The notes below the pieces were generated by a model. It was not told where the DNA came from and made no database searches. It saw only the letters and a list, made by a program, of their open reading frames with translations. A stretch of 42,694 nt of DNA from Firmicutes bacterium ADurb.Bin153 (GTDB lineage Bacteria > Bacillota > DTU025 > MWDF01), in NCBI GenBank assembly GCA_002070415.1, contig MWDF01000015.1, positions 1 to 42,694 of the forward strand, read 5' to 3'. The translations under genes were made by a program, and so were the position numbers. Every line of letters begins with the position of its first letter. The stretch's first letter is position 1. Of this stretch, positions 1 to 7,826 are shown in pieces.

Positions 1-180
1 GAAGTCAGGCGTCGCGAGCGCGTCATCAGGATATTCCCCAGCGCAGAATCGGCGGCTCGGCTGCTTGGGGCGATATTGATGGATCAGAGCAGCCAATGGC
101 AGAACGGCAAGAGATACCTTGATATGTCGAATTACCGAGGGATTGAAACCGAGCGTCTGGTCAGCCTTAAGGCAGTCTAA
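1..180 (+). mobile_element. IS256-family transposase, C-terminal fragment (cut by window edge)
   Basis: Frame 1 is open from the first base to a TAA at 178-180, giving the last 59 residues of a protein. The residues resemble the C-terminus of IS256/Mutator-type (DDE) transposases: a basic run followed by V-I-R-I-F-P-S, an S-A-x-R-L-L-G-A helix, then W-x-N-G-K-R-Y-L. The catalytic DDE residues lie upstream, outside the window, so it cannot be judged whether the gene is intact. The IS256-like terminal sequence 20 bases after the stop supports the assignment. The left end of the element is not visible. Confidence 0.75.
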
Positions 181-198
181 GCTGTGGCGCCGGGATTG

Positions 199-227
199 AA
201 TTTACACATAGATTGGGACTTGACCCT
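199..227. repeat. Putative right terminal inverted repeat of the IS256-family element
   Basis: The sequence after the transposase stop contains TTTACACA at 201-208 and ends in TTGACCC at 220-226, the arrangement typical of IS256-family ends (TTTACACA inside, pyrimidine-rich tip outside). Base composition drops to AT-rich immediately outside. The partner repeat and the 8-9 bp target duplication cannot be seen because the other end lies upstream of the window. Confidence 0.55.
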
Positions 228-655
228 TTTTATTCCATACACATTTTTATTATATTTTGTATTCCGTACCACATCAGTACATGCCATACTGATAAAGTAA
301 TTTCTGTTATGCTCATTAGCTAAATGCAATAGAGTTCTAACTAGAATGTGCGTTCAGTCACGAATACCGGGTTCTATAATCGAAGCGGACTGCCCGAAAA
401 CCGTTTCACTCGGCTCCATACTCAGGGTATCTCCTATATCAGTATATGCGATCTATGCCCTCTTTCTTCTTTATTTGAATTGACGGACAATCTCCCGTTC
501 ATTCTTAGTGCATAGTCGTTTTAATGATGAATCTGCCGATTAATAAGAACCAGATCCTTTGATGCCCCCGCGCACCCCTTTTTCCCAAAAGGCCAGCCAG
601 CCATGCGCTGTGTCTTTCGTCCAATACATAGCAAAATACGGTAAACGGACTGCTT
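228..655. other. AT-rich intergenic region, no gene recognised
   Basis: About 430 bases between the IS end and the methylmalonyl-CoA mutase operon, visibly richer in A+T than the rest of the window. No reading frame of useful length with a ribosome site, no tRNA-like fold and no cobalamin-riboswitch B12 box was found. A TTGAC motif occurs near 479-483 without a convincing -10 partner. The region may be decayed DNA left next to the insertion, or the upstream control region of the operon. The strand and purpose of any promoter are unresolved. Confidence 0.5.
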
Positions 656-661
656 TATGAT
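656..661 (+). promoter_or_regulatory. Possible -10 box for the methylmalonyl-CoA mutase operon
   Basis: TATGAT at 656-661 is the best -10 match ahead of the operon. No good -35 lies 16-18 bases upstream. If used, transcription would start near 668, which would exclude an ATG start at 665 and fit the TTG start at 707. Confidence 0.3.
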
Positions 662-706
662 AAAATGAATACATGTGTAAGCAATGCACGCATGGGGGTG
701 TATACA

Positions 707-2374
707 TTGAAGGATCGTATCAAGGAGACGACCGGCAGATGGTACGAAGAAGTGTACGAGAAATCGGTCGCCGACCCCAGGAAGAAGGAGAGGCGTGAGC
801 GCTTCGAGTCCGGCTCGGGAATTCCCATAAAGCCGCTCTACACGCCCGTCGACCTGGAAGGTAAAGACTATGAGGAACAGTTAGGCTTCCCTGGCGAATT
901 CCCATTCACGCGCGGCGTCCAGCCTACCATGTACCGCGGCCGTTTCTGGACGATGAGGCAGTACGCAGGCTTCGCCTCCGCGGAAGAATCCAACAAGCGC
1001 TACAAGATGCTCCTTGGATCCGGCCAGACCGGACTGTCTGTGGCTTTCGACCTCCCCACCCAGATCGGATACGATTCTGACAACGAGCTCTCCATGGGAG
1101 AAGTCGGCAAGGTCGGAGTCGCGATAGACTCGCTCGCAGACATGGAGACCCTTTTCGACGGCATACCCCTCGACAAGGTTTCGACGTCCATGACGATCAA
1201 CGCCCCCGCCGCCGTGCTTCTCGCCATGTACATCGCCGTGGGCGAAAAGCAGGGTGTGCCTTCCAAGGAGCTCGACGGCACGATCCAGAACGACCTCCTT
1301 AAGGAATACGCAGCGCGCGGCACGTACATCTACCCGCCCCAGCCCTCGATGAGGCTGATCACCGACATCTTCGCCTACTGCAAGGACAACGTGCCGAAGT
1401 GGAACACGATTTCCATCTCAGGCTACCACATCCGCGAAGCGGGCTCGACCGCGGTGCAGGAAGTCGCCTTCACCCTCGCTGATGGTATCGCATACGTCGA
1501 AGCGGCGATAAAAGCGGGGCTCAACGTCGATGATTTCGCCCCCAGGCTCTCGTTCTTCTTCAACAGCCACAACGACTTCCTAGAGGAGATCGCCAAGTTC
1601 AGGGCCGCCAGGCGCCTGTGGGCCAAGATCATGAGGGACAGGTTCGGCGCGAAGAACCCGCGTTCCCTGATGCTTAGGTTCCATACCCAGACGGGCGGCT
1701 GCACGCTTACGGCGCAACAGCCCGACAACAACGTGGTCAGGGTCACACTGCAGGCGCTCGCCGCAGTACTCGGCGGGACGCAGTCTCTGCACACGAACTC
1801 CAGGGACGAGGCCCTCGCCCTTCCGACAGAAGATTCGGTGAGGATTGCCCTACGGACCCAGCAGATAATAGCCTACGAAAGCGGCGTCTGCGACACGGTG
1901 GACCCGCTTGCGGGCAGCTACTACCTTGAATCGCTGTGCGACAAGATCGAAGAGCAGGCTGCCGACTACATCAGGAGGATCGATGAGATCGGAGGCGCCG
2001 TCAGGGCCATAGAGCAGGGCTTCATACAGCGTGAGATCGAAGATTCCGCCTACAAGTACCAGATGTCCATCGAAAGCGGAGACAGGACGGTCGTCGGGCT
2101 GAATAAGTTCCAGATAAAGGAAGCTGCCCCCAAGGGCCTGCTCAAGGTCGACGAGGCCGTAGGAAGGGCCCAGTGCGAGAAGACGAAGTCTATCAGGGCA
2201 AGAAGGGACAACGCCGCCGTCAAGGCAGCGCTTGAGGCCCTTAGGGCCGCCGCTACGGGCACGGACAACCTAATGCCGCCGATACTTGCAGCCGTAAAGC
2301 AGTACGCCACGCTAGGCGAGATCTGCGACGTGATGCGCGAAGTGTTCGGCGAGTACAAGCCGGCTGGCATGTAA
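707..2374 (+). CDS. mcmA1: Methylmalonyl-CoA mutase, large (alpha/N-terminal) subunit
   Basis: Adenosylcobalamin-dependent mutase subunit that interconverts succinyl-CoA and (R)-methylmalonyl-CoA. It carries the substrate-binding TIM barrel but no B12-binding domain, which is the next gene; this split is common in bacteria and archaea. Visible signatures are the [13 protein letters not shown] segment with the following [11 protein letters not shown] block, and [13 protein letters not shown] in the second half. I place the start at TTG 707 because GGGGGTG (694-700) sits 6 bases upstream. An in-frame ATG at 665 lacks a ribosome site and would add 14 unusual residues. Length from 707 is 555 aa, normal for the family. 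First gene of the operon with the B12 subunit, meaB and mce. Confidence 0.93.
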   Translation: MKDRIKETTGRWYEEVYEKSVADPRKKERRERFESGSGIPIKPLYTPVDLEGKDYEEQLGFPGEFPFTRGVQPTMYRGRFWTMRQYAGFASAEESNKRYKMLLGSGQTGLSVAFDLPTQIGYDSDNELSMGEVGKVGVAIDSLADMETLFDGIPLDKVSTSMTINAPAAVLLAMYIAVGEKQGVPSKELDGTIQNDLLKEYAARGTYIYPPQPSMRLITDIFAYCKDNVPKWNTISISGYHIREAGSTAVQEVAFTLADGIAYVEAAIKAGLNVDDFAPRLSFFFNSHNDFLEEIAKFRAARRLWAKIMRDRFGAKNPRSLMLRFHTQTGGCTLTAQQPDNNVVRVTLQALAAVLGGTQSLHTNSRDEALALPTEDSVRIALRTQQIIAYESGVCDTVDPLAGSYYLESLCDKIEEQAADYIRRIDEIGGAVRAIEQGFIQREIEDSAYKYQMSIESGDRTVVGLNKFQIKEAAPKGLLKVDEAVGRAQCEKTKSIRARRDNAAVKAALEALRAAATGTDNLMPPILAAVKQYATLGEICDVMREVFGEYKPAGM

Positions 2375-2387
2375 GGAGGCTTAGGAT

Positions 2388-2786
2388 ATGGACAGGAAGA
2401 TCAGGGTGCTGGTGGCCAAACCGGGCCTCGACGGGCACGACAGGGGCGCCAAGGTAGTCGCAAGGGCGCTGAGGGATGCCGGCATGGAGGTAATCTACAC
2501 CGGACTGAGGCAGACACCGGAGCAGATAGTGTCGGCCGCTATACAAGAGGACGTGGACTGCGTGGCGCTCTCGATACTCTCGGGCGCGCACAACCACCTC
2601 TTCCCCAAGGTAGTCGACCTGCTCAAAGAGAAGGGCGCCGACGACGTTCTAGTGGTAGGAGGGGGGGTCATCCCGGACGAGGACATCCCCGGCCTTATTG
2701 CCAAGGGCATAGCGGCGGTGTTCACGCCCGGTACGCCGACCACCAAGACCGCGGAGTTCATACGCGAGAACATAAAGAGGAAATGA
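2388..2786 (+). CDS. mcmA2: Methylmalonyl-CoA mutase, small cobalamin-binding subunit
   Basis: A 132-residue B12-binding domain with a Rossmann-like fold, the partner of the preceding large subunit. The cobalamin-binding motif D-G-H-D-R-G (D-x-H-x-x-G, residues about 15-20) supplies the histidine that replaces the lower axial ligand of the cofactor. The later S-G-A-H and V-G-G-G-V-I-P stretches match the nucleotide-loop binding regions. AAGGAGG lies about 12 bases before the ATG, and only 13 bases separate it from the large subunit, so the two are co-transcribed. No fusion or truncation is apparent. Confidence 0.93.
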   Translation: MDRKIRVLVAKPGLDGHDRGAKVVARALRDAGMEVIYTGLRQTPEQIVSAAIQEDVDCVALSILSGAHNHLFPKVVDLLKEKGADDVLVVGGGVIPDEDIPGLIAKGIAAVFTPGTPTTKTAEFIRENIKRK

Positions 2787-2787
2787 C

Positions 2788-3768
2788 ATGTCCCAGGCTG
2801 ACCGCATAGAGAAAGCAAGGCAGCTTGTCGACGGGGCGATCGCAGGTGACGTTCGTTCGGTCTCAAGGCTGATATCGCTCGTGGAGAACGAGGCCTCCGG
2901 TTACGAGGAGGCCTATTCCATGTTCTACGGAAGAACCGGCAAAGCGAAGGTTATCGGCATAACCGGGCCTCCCGGGGGCGGCAAGAGCACGCTAGTCGAC
3001 AAGCTCGCGTCCAAGCTGAGGCAGCTCGGCAACAAGGTGGGCGTTATAGCGGTGGACCCCACGTCCCCGTTTACGGGAGGGGCGGTGCTTGGCGACAGGG
3101 TCCGTATGCAAAGGCACAATGCGGACCCCGGCGTCTTCATAAGGAGCATGGGCACGAGGGGGCATCTAGGCGGCCTGTCCAGGGGGACCGCGGCGGCGGT
3201 CGACGTGCTGGACGCGGCGGGCTACGACTACGTCCTTGTTGAGACCGTTGGCGTGGGACAATCGGAGATCGAGATCTCGAGCCTGTCGGACCTCGTGGTG
3301 CTGCTTAACGTCCCCGGCCTTGGCGACGAGATACAGATAATAAAGGCGGGCATCATGGAGATCGGGGATGTCTTCGTCGTCAACAAGATGGACAGGCCCG
3401 GCGCAGACAGGACGAAGGCGGAGCTGGAATATGCCTTGGACCTGGGGCACGAGCTGCCGAGAAGGCCGAAGGTGCTCATGACGAACGCCGAGACCTCCGA
3501 AGGCGTCGACGAGCTGGTCGCAGAGATAGACGATTACTACGGCTGGCTCAAGGATGCCGGGATACTCGAAAAACGAAGGGCCAGGCATGCCGAGCTGGTC
3601 GTCACGAGGATGCTGGCCGACCGCCTGATGAAGCGGCTGGGTTCCGAGGGAGAAGACGGCGAGCTGGCCGGCGAGCTCTACGCTTCCGTCTCCAGGAGGC
3701 AGATGACGCCCTACGAGGCGACTGAGAGGATCTTCAAGAGGATTATCGAAAAGGGGGCTATTATATGA
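2788..3768 (+). CDS. meaB: MeaB/ArgK-family GTPase, methylmalonyl-CoA mutase chaperone
   Basis: G3E-family P-loop GTPase that gates cofactor loading into, and protects, methylmalonyl-CoA mutase. The Walker A motif G-P-P-G-G-G-K-S-T is near residues 60-68, E-T-V-G-V-G-Q-S-E-x-E follows near 152-162, and the guanine-specificity motif N-K-M-D is near residue 199. The length of 326 aa is typical. The ATG is one base after the TGA of the B12-subunit gene, and the gene overlaps the epimerase gene by four bases (ATGA), indicating translational coupling. The old name ArgK (arginine kinase) is not supported by this context. Confidence 0.93.
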   Translation: MSQADRIEKARQLVDGAIAGDVRSVSRLISLVENEASGYEEAYSMFYGRTGKAKVIGITGPPGGGKSTLVDKLASKLRQLGNKVGVIAVDPTSPFTGGAVLGDRVRMQRHNADPGVFIRSMGTRGHLGGLSRGTAAAVDVLDAAGYDYVLVETVGVGQSEIEISSLSDLVVLLNVPGLGDEIQIIKAGIMEIGDVFVVNKMDRPGADRTKAELEYALDLGHELPRRPKVLMTNAETSEGVDELVAEIDDYYGWLKDAGILEKRRARHAELVVTRMLADRLMKRLGSEGEDGELAGELYASVSRRQMTPYEATERIFKRIIEKGAII

Positions 3769-4169
3769 AGGCTCTTAAGGTGGACCATATTGGAATAGCT
3801 GTCACCAGCCTCGAAGAAGGCGCCAAGATGTATGAGGCCATGGGAATGAAACTCGCCGGTGTCGAAGAAGTCGCCGAGCAGAAGGTCAAGGTCGGCTTCC
3901 TGCCTATAGGGGACACAGAGGTCGAACTCCTCGAATCCACTGACCCGGAGGGTCCCATCGCGAAGTTCATAGAGAAGAACGGAGGAAGGGGCGGCATCCA
4001 GCACATAGCATTCAGGGTGGACGACATAGCTAAGGCCCTCGAGGCCCTCAAGGCCGCGGGCGTTCCGCTGATCGACCAGGTGCCCCGGTACGGGGCCGGA
4101 GGAGCCAAGATCGCGTTCATACATCCCAAGGCGACCGGGGGCGTCCTTATAGAATTGTCCGAGCGGTAG
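3765..4169 (+). CDS. mce: Methylmalonyl-CoA epimerase
   Basis: A 134-residue protein of the vicinal-oxygen-chelate (glyoxalase) superfamily that interconverts (S)- and (R)-methylmalonyl-CoA, linking the mutase to propionyl-CoA metabolism. Metal-ligand positions are visible: H8 in V-D-H-I-G-I-A-V, a histidine in I-Q-H-I-A-F-R-V, and the glutamate of L-I-E-L near the C-terminus. It overlaps meaB by four bases and is the last gene of the operon; a strong terminator follows. Together the four genes form a complete mutase/epimerase module. No propionyl-CoA carboxylase or transcarboxylase gene is in the window, so the direction of flux cannot be read from here. Confidence 0.92.
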   Translation: MKALKVDHIGIAVTSLEEGAKMYEAMGMKLAGVEEVAEQKVKVGFLPIGDTEVELLESTDPEGPIAKFIEKNGGRGGIQHIAFRVDDIAKALEALKAAGVPLIDQVPRYGAGGAKIAFIHPKATGGVLIELSER

Positions 4170-4193
4170 GCCCGCGGTCTCGAATTGAGCATG

Positions 4194-4229
4194 AAGCAGG
4201 CACGGCAAGGGCTTGTGCCTGCTTTATTT
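4194..4229 (+). terminator. Rho-independent terminator after mce
   Basis: Perfect 10-bp stem, AAGCAGGCAC at 4194-4203 pairing with GTGCCTGCTT at 4215-4224, followed by a T-rich tail (TTATTTATG). Confidence 0.85.
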
Positions 4230-4292
4230 ATGTTTCAGAGGCGACAAAAAGAGGATAACCTGATAGGATGCCGAATGAGACTAACAAAAGCT

Positions 4293-4322
4293 CCGTGAGA
4301 TGGCATATCGCCATTCTCTCGG
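4293..4322 (+). promoter_or_regulatory. Hairpin in the 5' leader of the first barrel gene
   Basis: CCGTGAGATGGC can pair with GCCATTCTCTCGG around the loop ATATC, giving a long stem with small bulges about 40 bases before the start codon. There is no T-run, so it is not a simple terminator. It could stabilise the mRNA or act in control of an abundant envelope protein. Function is unproven. Confidence 0.3.
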
Positions 4323-4362
4323 GACTGCGTTTCAGAATCCCAAGTCAGAGAAGGAGGATAAC

Positions 4363-4869
4363 ATGAAGAAGCTTTTCACGGTAGTTCTCGCGATGACGAT
4401 GGTACTTGCCCTGTCCGTGGTCTCGATGGCCAAGAACAACACGATCAGCCTCACAGCAAACTGGGGAACCACGATCGTCGGGCTGGAGTACGAAAGAAGG
4501 CTCGGCAACTTCGGCCTCGGCCTTGAGGCGAATATGTTCCTCAATCCGAATTCTATGCTGGACCAGGTATATCCGTTCGCAATGAGGACGAATGCGATAC
4601 TGAGGTATTACCTTAACCTCAGCCCGCAGATCAAACCGTACATAAGCATCGCCCCCGGAGCGTTCATGATCTTCTTGCCCGAACCGGGCGCAGTTGCCGC
4701 ATCCATGTTCGACATGCCCATGACACTGGGCGTCGAGTATACGCCTGGCAACTTCAGGATCGCCCTTGAGGGCGGCTACGAGCTCCTGGCCATAAGCGTC
4801 CCGGATCCTGTCGCCGTATCGTCAGGCGGGCTCTTCTTCGCGAAGGCGGCCGTTGGCTATCGCTTCTAG
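4363..4869 (+). CDS. Small exported beta-barrel-like protein, paralogue 1
   Basis: Function unknown. The 168-residue product begins with a signal peptide (M-K-K-L-F then a hydrophobic stretch ending near A-K, residues 1-24). It continues with alternating hydrophobic/polar strands typical of a small outer-membrane barrel and ends in G-Y-R-F; a C-terminal aromatic residue is the usual signal for barrel insertion. The start is ATG 4363, five bases after AAGGAGG; an upstream in-frame ATG at 4300 would hide the signal peptide. It shares Y-E-R-R-L-G-N-F-G-L-G, R-Y-Y, P-Y-I-(S/N)-(I/V)-A-P-G, E-Y-T-P-G-(N/S)-F-R and G-Y-R-F with the gene at 5098, so the two are a tandem duplication. The second copy has its own terminator and probably its own promoter. 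Confidence 0.75.
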   Translation: MKKLFTVVLAMTMVLALSVVSMAKNNTISLTANWGTTIVGLEYERRLGNFGLGLEANMFLNPNSMLDQVYPFAMRTNAILRYYLNLSPQIKPYISIAPGAFMIFLPEPGAVAASMFDMPMTLGVEYTPGNFRIALEGGYELLAISVPDPVAVSSGGLFFAKAAVGYRF

Positions 4870-4891
4870 ACCTTAACCCGGCTAAGGAACC

Positions 4892-4920
4892 GGAGGAGGC
4901 ACGGGCCTCCTCCTTTCTTT
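4892..4920 (+). terminator. Rho-independent terminator after barrel paralogue 1
   Basis: Perfect 9-bp stem GGAGGAGGC (4892-4900) / GCCTCCTCC (4905-4913) with a four-base loop and the T-rich tail TTTCTTTT. Confidence 0.85.
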
Positions 4921-5027
4921 TCCCCGCACACCTTTTCGATTTCCCATGCATGCCTTCATTGACGCCCCGTTGCGGAATTCGAGCTAATCCGAATGAAGGA
5001 ATCCATTACCGTTCGTAGAATGAACAT

Positions 5028-5040
5028 TTAGATTATCTAA
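5028..5040. promoter_or_regulatory. Short palindrome upstream of barrel paralogue 2
   Basis: TTAGATTATCTAA is a perfect 6+1+6 inverted repeat in the AT-rich spacer 58 bases before the next start codon. It could be an operator or simply part of an AT-rich promoter. No confident -35/-10 pair was found around it. Confidence 0.25.
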
Positions 5041-5097
5041 CTATACGATTCCGATGGCGAGCGTGTACGGAGTGACACTTGAAAGAGGGGTGGGGGC

Positions 5098-5613
5098 ATG
5101 AAAAGGGCGCTCATAATCCTTTCACTGGCAATTGTGATCGTCCTTTGCCTCTCGGCCGCATCAGAGGCCGGGAGCAGCAACGCGATAAGCCTTTTCGGAT
5201 CCTTCTCCTTCACGTTCTTCGGGGTGGAGTACGAAAGAAGGCTGGGCAACTTCGGATTGGGCGCGGACCTGGGACTCTTTTCGATAATGGACCTCGTGTT
5301 GCCCGAGGTGTTCTTCTCCATGAGGCTGAATGGCCTGTTCAGGTATTATTTCAACGTACACCCGCAGTTCAAGCCCTACATCAACGTGGCGCCGGGCGTC
5401 ATGATGCTATTTTTCAAAGTTCCTGAACCGGCTCTTGCGGTCACCGTGCCGGTGTTCAACATGCACACCACGGCAGGGTTCGAGTACACCCCGGGAAGCT
5501 TCAGGCTGGCTCTCGAGGCAGGATATGAGTTCTTCGTGGTACCCGCCGTGCCTGCGGAGTACGAGGTGCCCGGCATATTCTTCATGAAACTGGCCGCAGG
5601 CTACCGCTTCTAG
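5098..5613 (+). CDS. Small exported beta-barrel-like protein, paralogue 2
   Basis: A 171-residue homologue of the product encoded at 4363, of unknown function. The N-terminus (M-K-R-A-L then about 15 hydrophobic residues, ending near S-E-A-G) is a signal peptide. The rest shows amphipathic strands and the same G-Y-R-F carboxy end expected of an outer-membrane barrel. The two copies keep the same order of conserved blocks but differ in most surface and loop positions, so the duplication is old or the loops evolve fast. The purine-rich GGGGTGGGGG just before the ATG is the ribosome site. The spacer between the copies holds a terminator and about 180 bases of possible promoter, suggesting separate control. 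Confidence 0.75.
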   Translation: MKRALIILSLAIVIVLCLSAASEAGSSNAISLFGSFSFTFFGVEYERRLGNFGLGADLGLFSIMDLVLPEVFFSMRLNGLFRYYFNVHPQFKPYINVAPGVMMLFFKVPEPALAVTVPVFNMHTTAGFEYTPGSFRLALEAGYEFFVVPAVPAEYEVPGIFFMKLAAGYRF

Positions 5614-5630
5614 GCGACTACGGACATAGA

Positions 5631-5672
5631 AAGGCCGGGGGGTAATAACGATTCCCCTCCCGGCCTTGTTGT
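5631..5672. terminator. Bidirectional terminator between convergent genes
   Basis: AAGGCCGGGGGG (5631-5642) pairs with CCCCTCCCGGCCTT (from about 5654) with one bulged T. It lies between the barrel gene and the convergent aminotransferase gene, with T-rich sequence to the right and A-rich to the left, so it can serve both. Confidence 0.75.
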
Positions 5673-5683
5673 TATATCCTCTT

Positions 5684-6847
5684 TTAGGCTCTGTACGCCT
5701 TCCTGAAGGTGTCGACCGCGTTTTCTTTGTCTACCTTCATGCCGAGCTCCTCCATCGCCTCGCCGATGTAGAGCACCGCCTTCTCCAGCATCTCGGGCGT
5801 CGTGCTTCCCATATGCCCTATCCTGAAGGCCTTCCCGGCAAGCGATGCCAAAGCGCCGGCCACTATCATGCCCTTCTTGGCCAATGCTGCCCTGAACGCC
5901 GCATCGTCCGTGCCCTCGACATGAAGCACCGTCGTCAGCGTGGGTGCCGCTATCGCATCAGGGGCCAGGGCCTTGAGCCCGTACGTCGCAAGAGCCGCCC
6001 TTACCGCCTTGCCGTAAGCCCTGTGCCTTGCGTACCTCTTCTTGAGCCCCTCAGTGAACACGGCCTTCATGCCGGCATCGTACGCGTATATCATGTTGAC
6101 AGCCGGGGTCGCGTAGTACTTGGAAGGATTCTCCATTATCGGCGCCCACATTTTTATGTCGGCGTAGTACGCGCTCACCCTGCCCAAAGCCTCCCTTGCG
6201 GCAAGGGCCTTCTTCCCGAACGCCACTATCGCAAGTCCGGGAGGTACGCCTATCGCCTTCTGGCTTCCTGTCAGGACAACGTCAATCCTATATTCAGGGT
6301 TGCCTCCGTAGGCCTTCCCCATGTCCTCCTCGATGGCCGCAGAAGCGCACACTCCGTCCAGTATGAACAGCGCGCCGCTCTTCTTGATCGCAGGTACCAG
6401 TCTCTCCAGGTCGGCCTCCACCCCGGTCGAGGTATCGACGTGCGTGACGGTGACCGCCTTGAAGCCGCCCTTAGCCAGCTTGTCCTCAACCTCCGCTACG
6501 TCGACGTGCTCGCCCCACTTCGACTTCACGGCCTCCACCTTGATGCCGAATGCCTCTGCCAGCTGGATGAACCTGTCCCCGAAGTAGCCGTGGCTCACTA
6601 CCAGGAGCTTCTCTCCCGGGGCCACGGTGTTTACCACCGCCATCTCCATAGACAGCGTGCCCGATCCTGCGATGACGAAGACCTGCCCATCGCAGTTGAA
6701 AAGCTCCCTCGTCATGGACAGGGCGTCCTTGTAGACGGCGACGAACCTGGGATCGGTGTGTGCCCTCGTTTCCATGGACAATGCGTCATATACTTCGTCC
6801 GCCACCGGCGTAGGTCCTGGTATCAGCAGCATCTCCTTGTTGCGCAT
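5684..6847 (-). CDS. Class V aminotransferase, alanine/serine-glyoxylate (pyruvate) type
   Basis: Pyridoxal-phosphate aminotransferase of fold type I, class V, 387 aa. The opening P-G-P-T-P (residues 10-14), the aspartate of I-L-D-G-V (D164) and the PLP lysine in G-S-Q-K-A-I-G-V-P-P-G (K197) match the serine-pyruvate / alanine-glyoxylate group, which also includes PucG-type enzymes. The exact amino donor cannot be read. A role linking glycine, serine, alanine and glyoxylate would fit the glycine-oriented neighbourhood. GAGGGGGT precedes the ATG by about six bases. A sigma-70-like promoter lies at 6919-6947, so it can be transcribed independently of the E1-like gene upstream. Confidence 0.85.
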   Translation of the reverse strand: MRNKEMLLIPGPTPVADEVYDALSMETRAHTDPRFVAVYKDALSMTRELFNCDGQVFVIAGSGTLSMEMAVVNTVAPGEKLLVVSHGYFGDRFIQLAEAFGIKVEAVKSKWGEHVDVAEVEDKLAKGGFKAVTVTHVDTSTGVEADLERLVPAIKKSGALFILDGVCASAAIEEDMGKAYGGNPEYRIDVVLTGSQKAIGVPPGLAIVAFGKKALAAREALGRVSAYYADIKMWAPIMENPSKYYATPAVNMIYAYDAGMKAVFTEGLKKRYARHRAYGKAVRAALATYGLKALAPDAIAAPTLTTVLHVEGTDDAAFRAALAKKGMIVAGALASLAGKAFRIGHMGSTTPEMLEKAVLYIGEAMEELGMKVDKENAVDTFRKAYRA

Positions 6848-6918
6848 GAGTAAACCCCCTCGTTATGTTAGATATCCTTCACCGGCCGTCAGGCCGGCCA
6901 TTTCCGGTACCGTAATCA

Positions 6919-6947
6919 ATTATGCTTCCATGCCGTCATTTGTTCAA
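6919..6947 (-). promoter_or_regulatory. Sigma-70-type promoter for the aminotransferase gene
   Basis: Read on the minus strand: TTGAAC (6947-6942), 17-base spacer, CATAAT (6924-6919), about 70 bases before the ATG. A GC-rich inverted repeat (CCGGCC-GTCA-GGCCGG, near 6882-6897) lies between promoter and start. Confidence 0.5.
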
Positions 6948-6963
6948 GAAACGCGCCGTCCGG

Positions 6964-7686
6964 TCAGACGTTGCCGCATACAGGGCATTTCTCCCTCTTC
7001 GCCAGCTCGAAAGACTCATACACTCCCGAATGTACGTCGAAATATACCACCTTGCCTGCCGGCAGGCCACCCTTCTCCGCAAGGTATCTGATCGTCTCCG
7101 CGGCCATCATCGAGCCGACCATCCCCGCCACCGCGCCCAGCACCGGAGGGGCCTCCGCCCTGTCGCCGTCGTCCTCCTCAGGTATCAGGCAGGCCCTGCA
7201 GGGGCCCTTGCCGGGCACGAAGAGGCCCACCATCCCCGTATAGCCCGTCACCGAACCGTCTATGTAGGGCCTTCCGGCGGTCGCGCACGCGCGGTTGAGC
7301 ACCCTCCTGGTCTCGTGGTTGTCGACGGCGCCCAGTACTATGTCGTATCCCGCCGCGATATCGACGGAGTTCTCATCGTCGAGCCTCACGGCGTGAATCA
7401 CTACCTTGACCTCCGGATTCAGCTGGGAGATCTTGTATGCCGCGGAAGCTGCCTTCACTTCCCCTATGTCGGACGTGAAGTGCAGTATCTGCCTGTTCAG
7501 GTTGGAGAGCTCCACTATGTCGGAGTCTACTATGCCTATCGTGCCAACGCCTGCGGCGGCCAGGTAATAAAGCAGAGGGGACCCTATCCCGCCCGCGCCG
7601 ACGACAAGTGCGCTAGACCCCGCCAGCCTCGCCTGCCCTTCCCCGTCGAATCCCGGCAGGCCTATGTGCCTATCGTACCTTCCCAA
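6964..7686 (-). CDS. ThiF/MoeB/HesA-family E1-like adenylyltransferase
   Basis: E1-like enzyme that binds ATP-Mg and adenylates the C-terminus of a small sulphur-carrier or ubiquitin-like protein. Visible features are R-Y-D-R-H at the start, the nucleotide-binding G-A-G-G-I-G-S-P, the aspartate region D-S-D-I-V-E-L-S-N-L-N-R-Q with its arginine finger, and two zinc-binding C-x-x-C pairs (P-C-R-A-C-L mid-protein and K-C-P-V-C-G at the C-terminus). The length is about 240 aa, with no rhodanese domain. I prefer the TTG at 7686 because GGGGGTG lies six bases upstream; a GTG at 7695 is inside that ribosome site. No ThiS/MoaD-like partner or JAMM protease is adjacent, so the pathway (thiamin, molybdopterin, cysteine or other) is unknown. 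Confidence 0.85.
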   Translation of the reverse strand: MGRYDRHIGLPGFDGEGQARLAGSSALVVGAGGIGSPLLYYLAAAGVGTIGIVDSDIVELSNLNRQILHFTSDIGEVKAASAAYKISQLNPEVKVVIHAVRLDDENSVDIAAGYDIVLGAVDNHETRRVLNRACATAGRPYIDGSVTGYTGMVGLFVPGKGPCRACLIPEEDDGDRAEAPPVLGAVAGMVGSMMAAETIRYLAEKGGLPAGKVVYFDVHSGVYESFELAKREKCPVCGNV

Positions 7687-7826
7687 CCATGACACCCCCT
7701 TTTTGCTGCCCCTATAACTTCAATAACGTCTTTTCGGATGCCAAACGTCCTCCTTTTGTATTATTCTATCAGTACGGGCGGTTTTGGATAACCACCCCGG
7801 GACATTTCTCATACGGGGGTGCGAAA

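Noticed and set aside
228..706. Cobalamin riboswitch upstream of the B12-dependent mutase
   Set aside because: No B12-box-like sequence and no long structured leader; the region is AT-rich and irregular.
5666..6853. 395-residue open frame on the plus strand opposite the aminotransferase
   Set aside because: Shadow of the class V aminotransferase; abundant Arg/His/Pro and no recognisable motif.
7689..7826. 46-residue N-terminal extension of the SAF-domain protein
   Set aside because: No ribosome site, AT-rich promoter-like DNA, and the SAF domain starts normally from ATG 7827.
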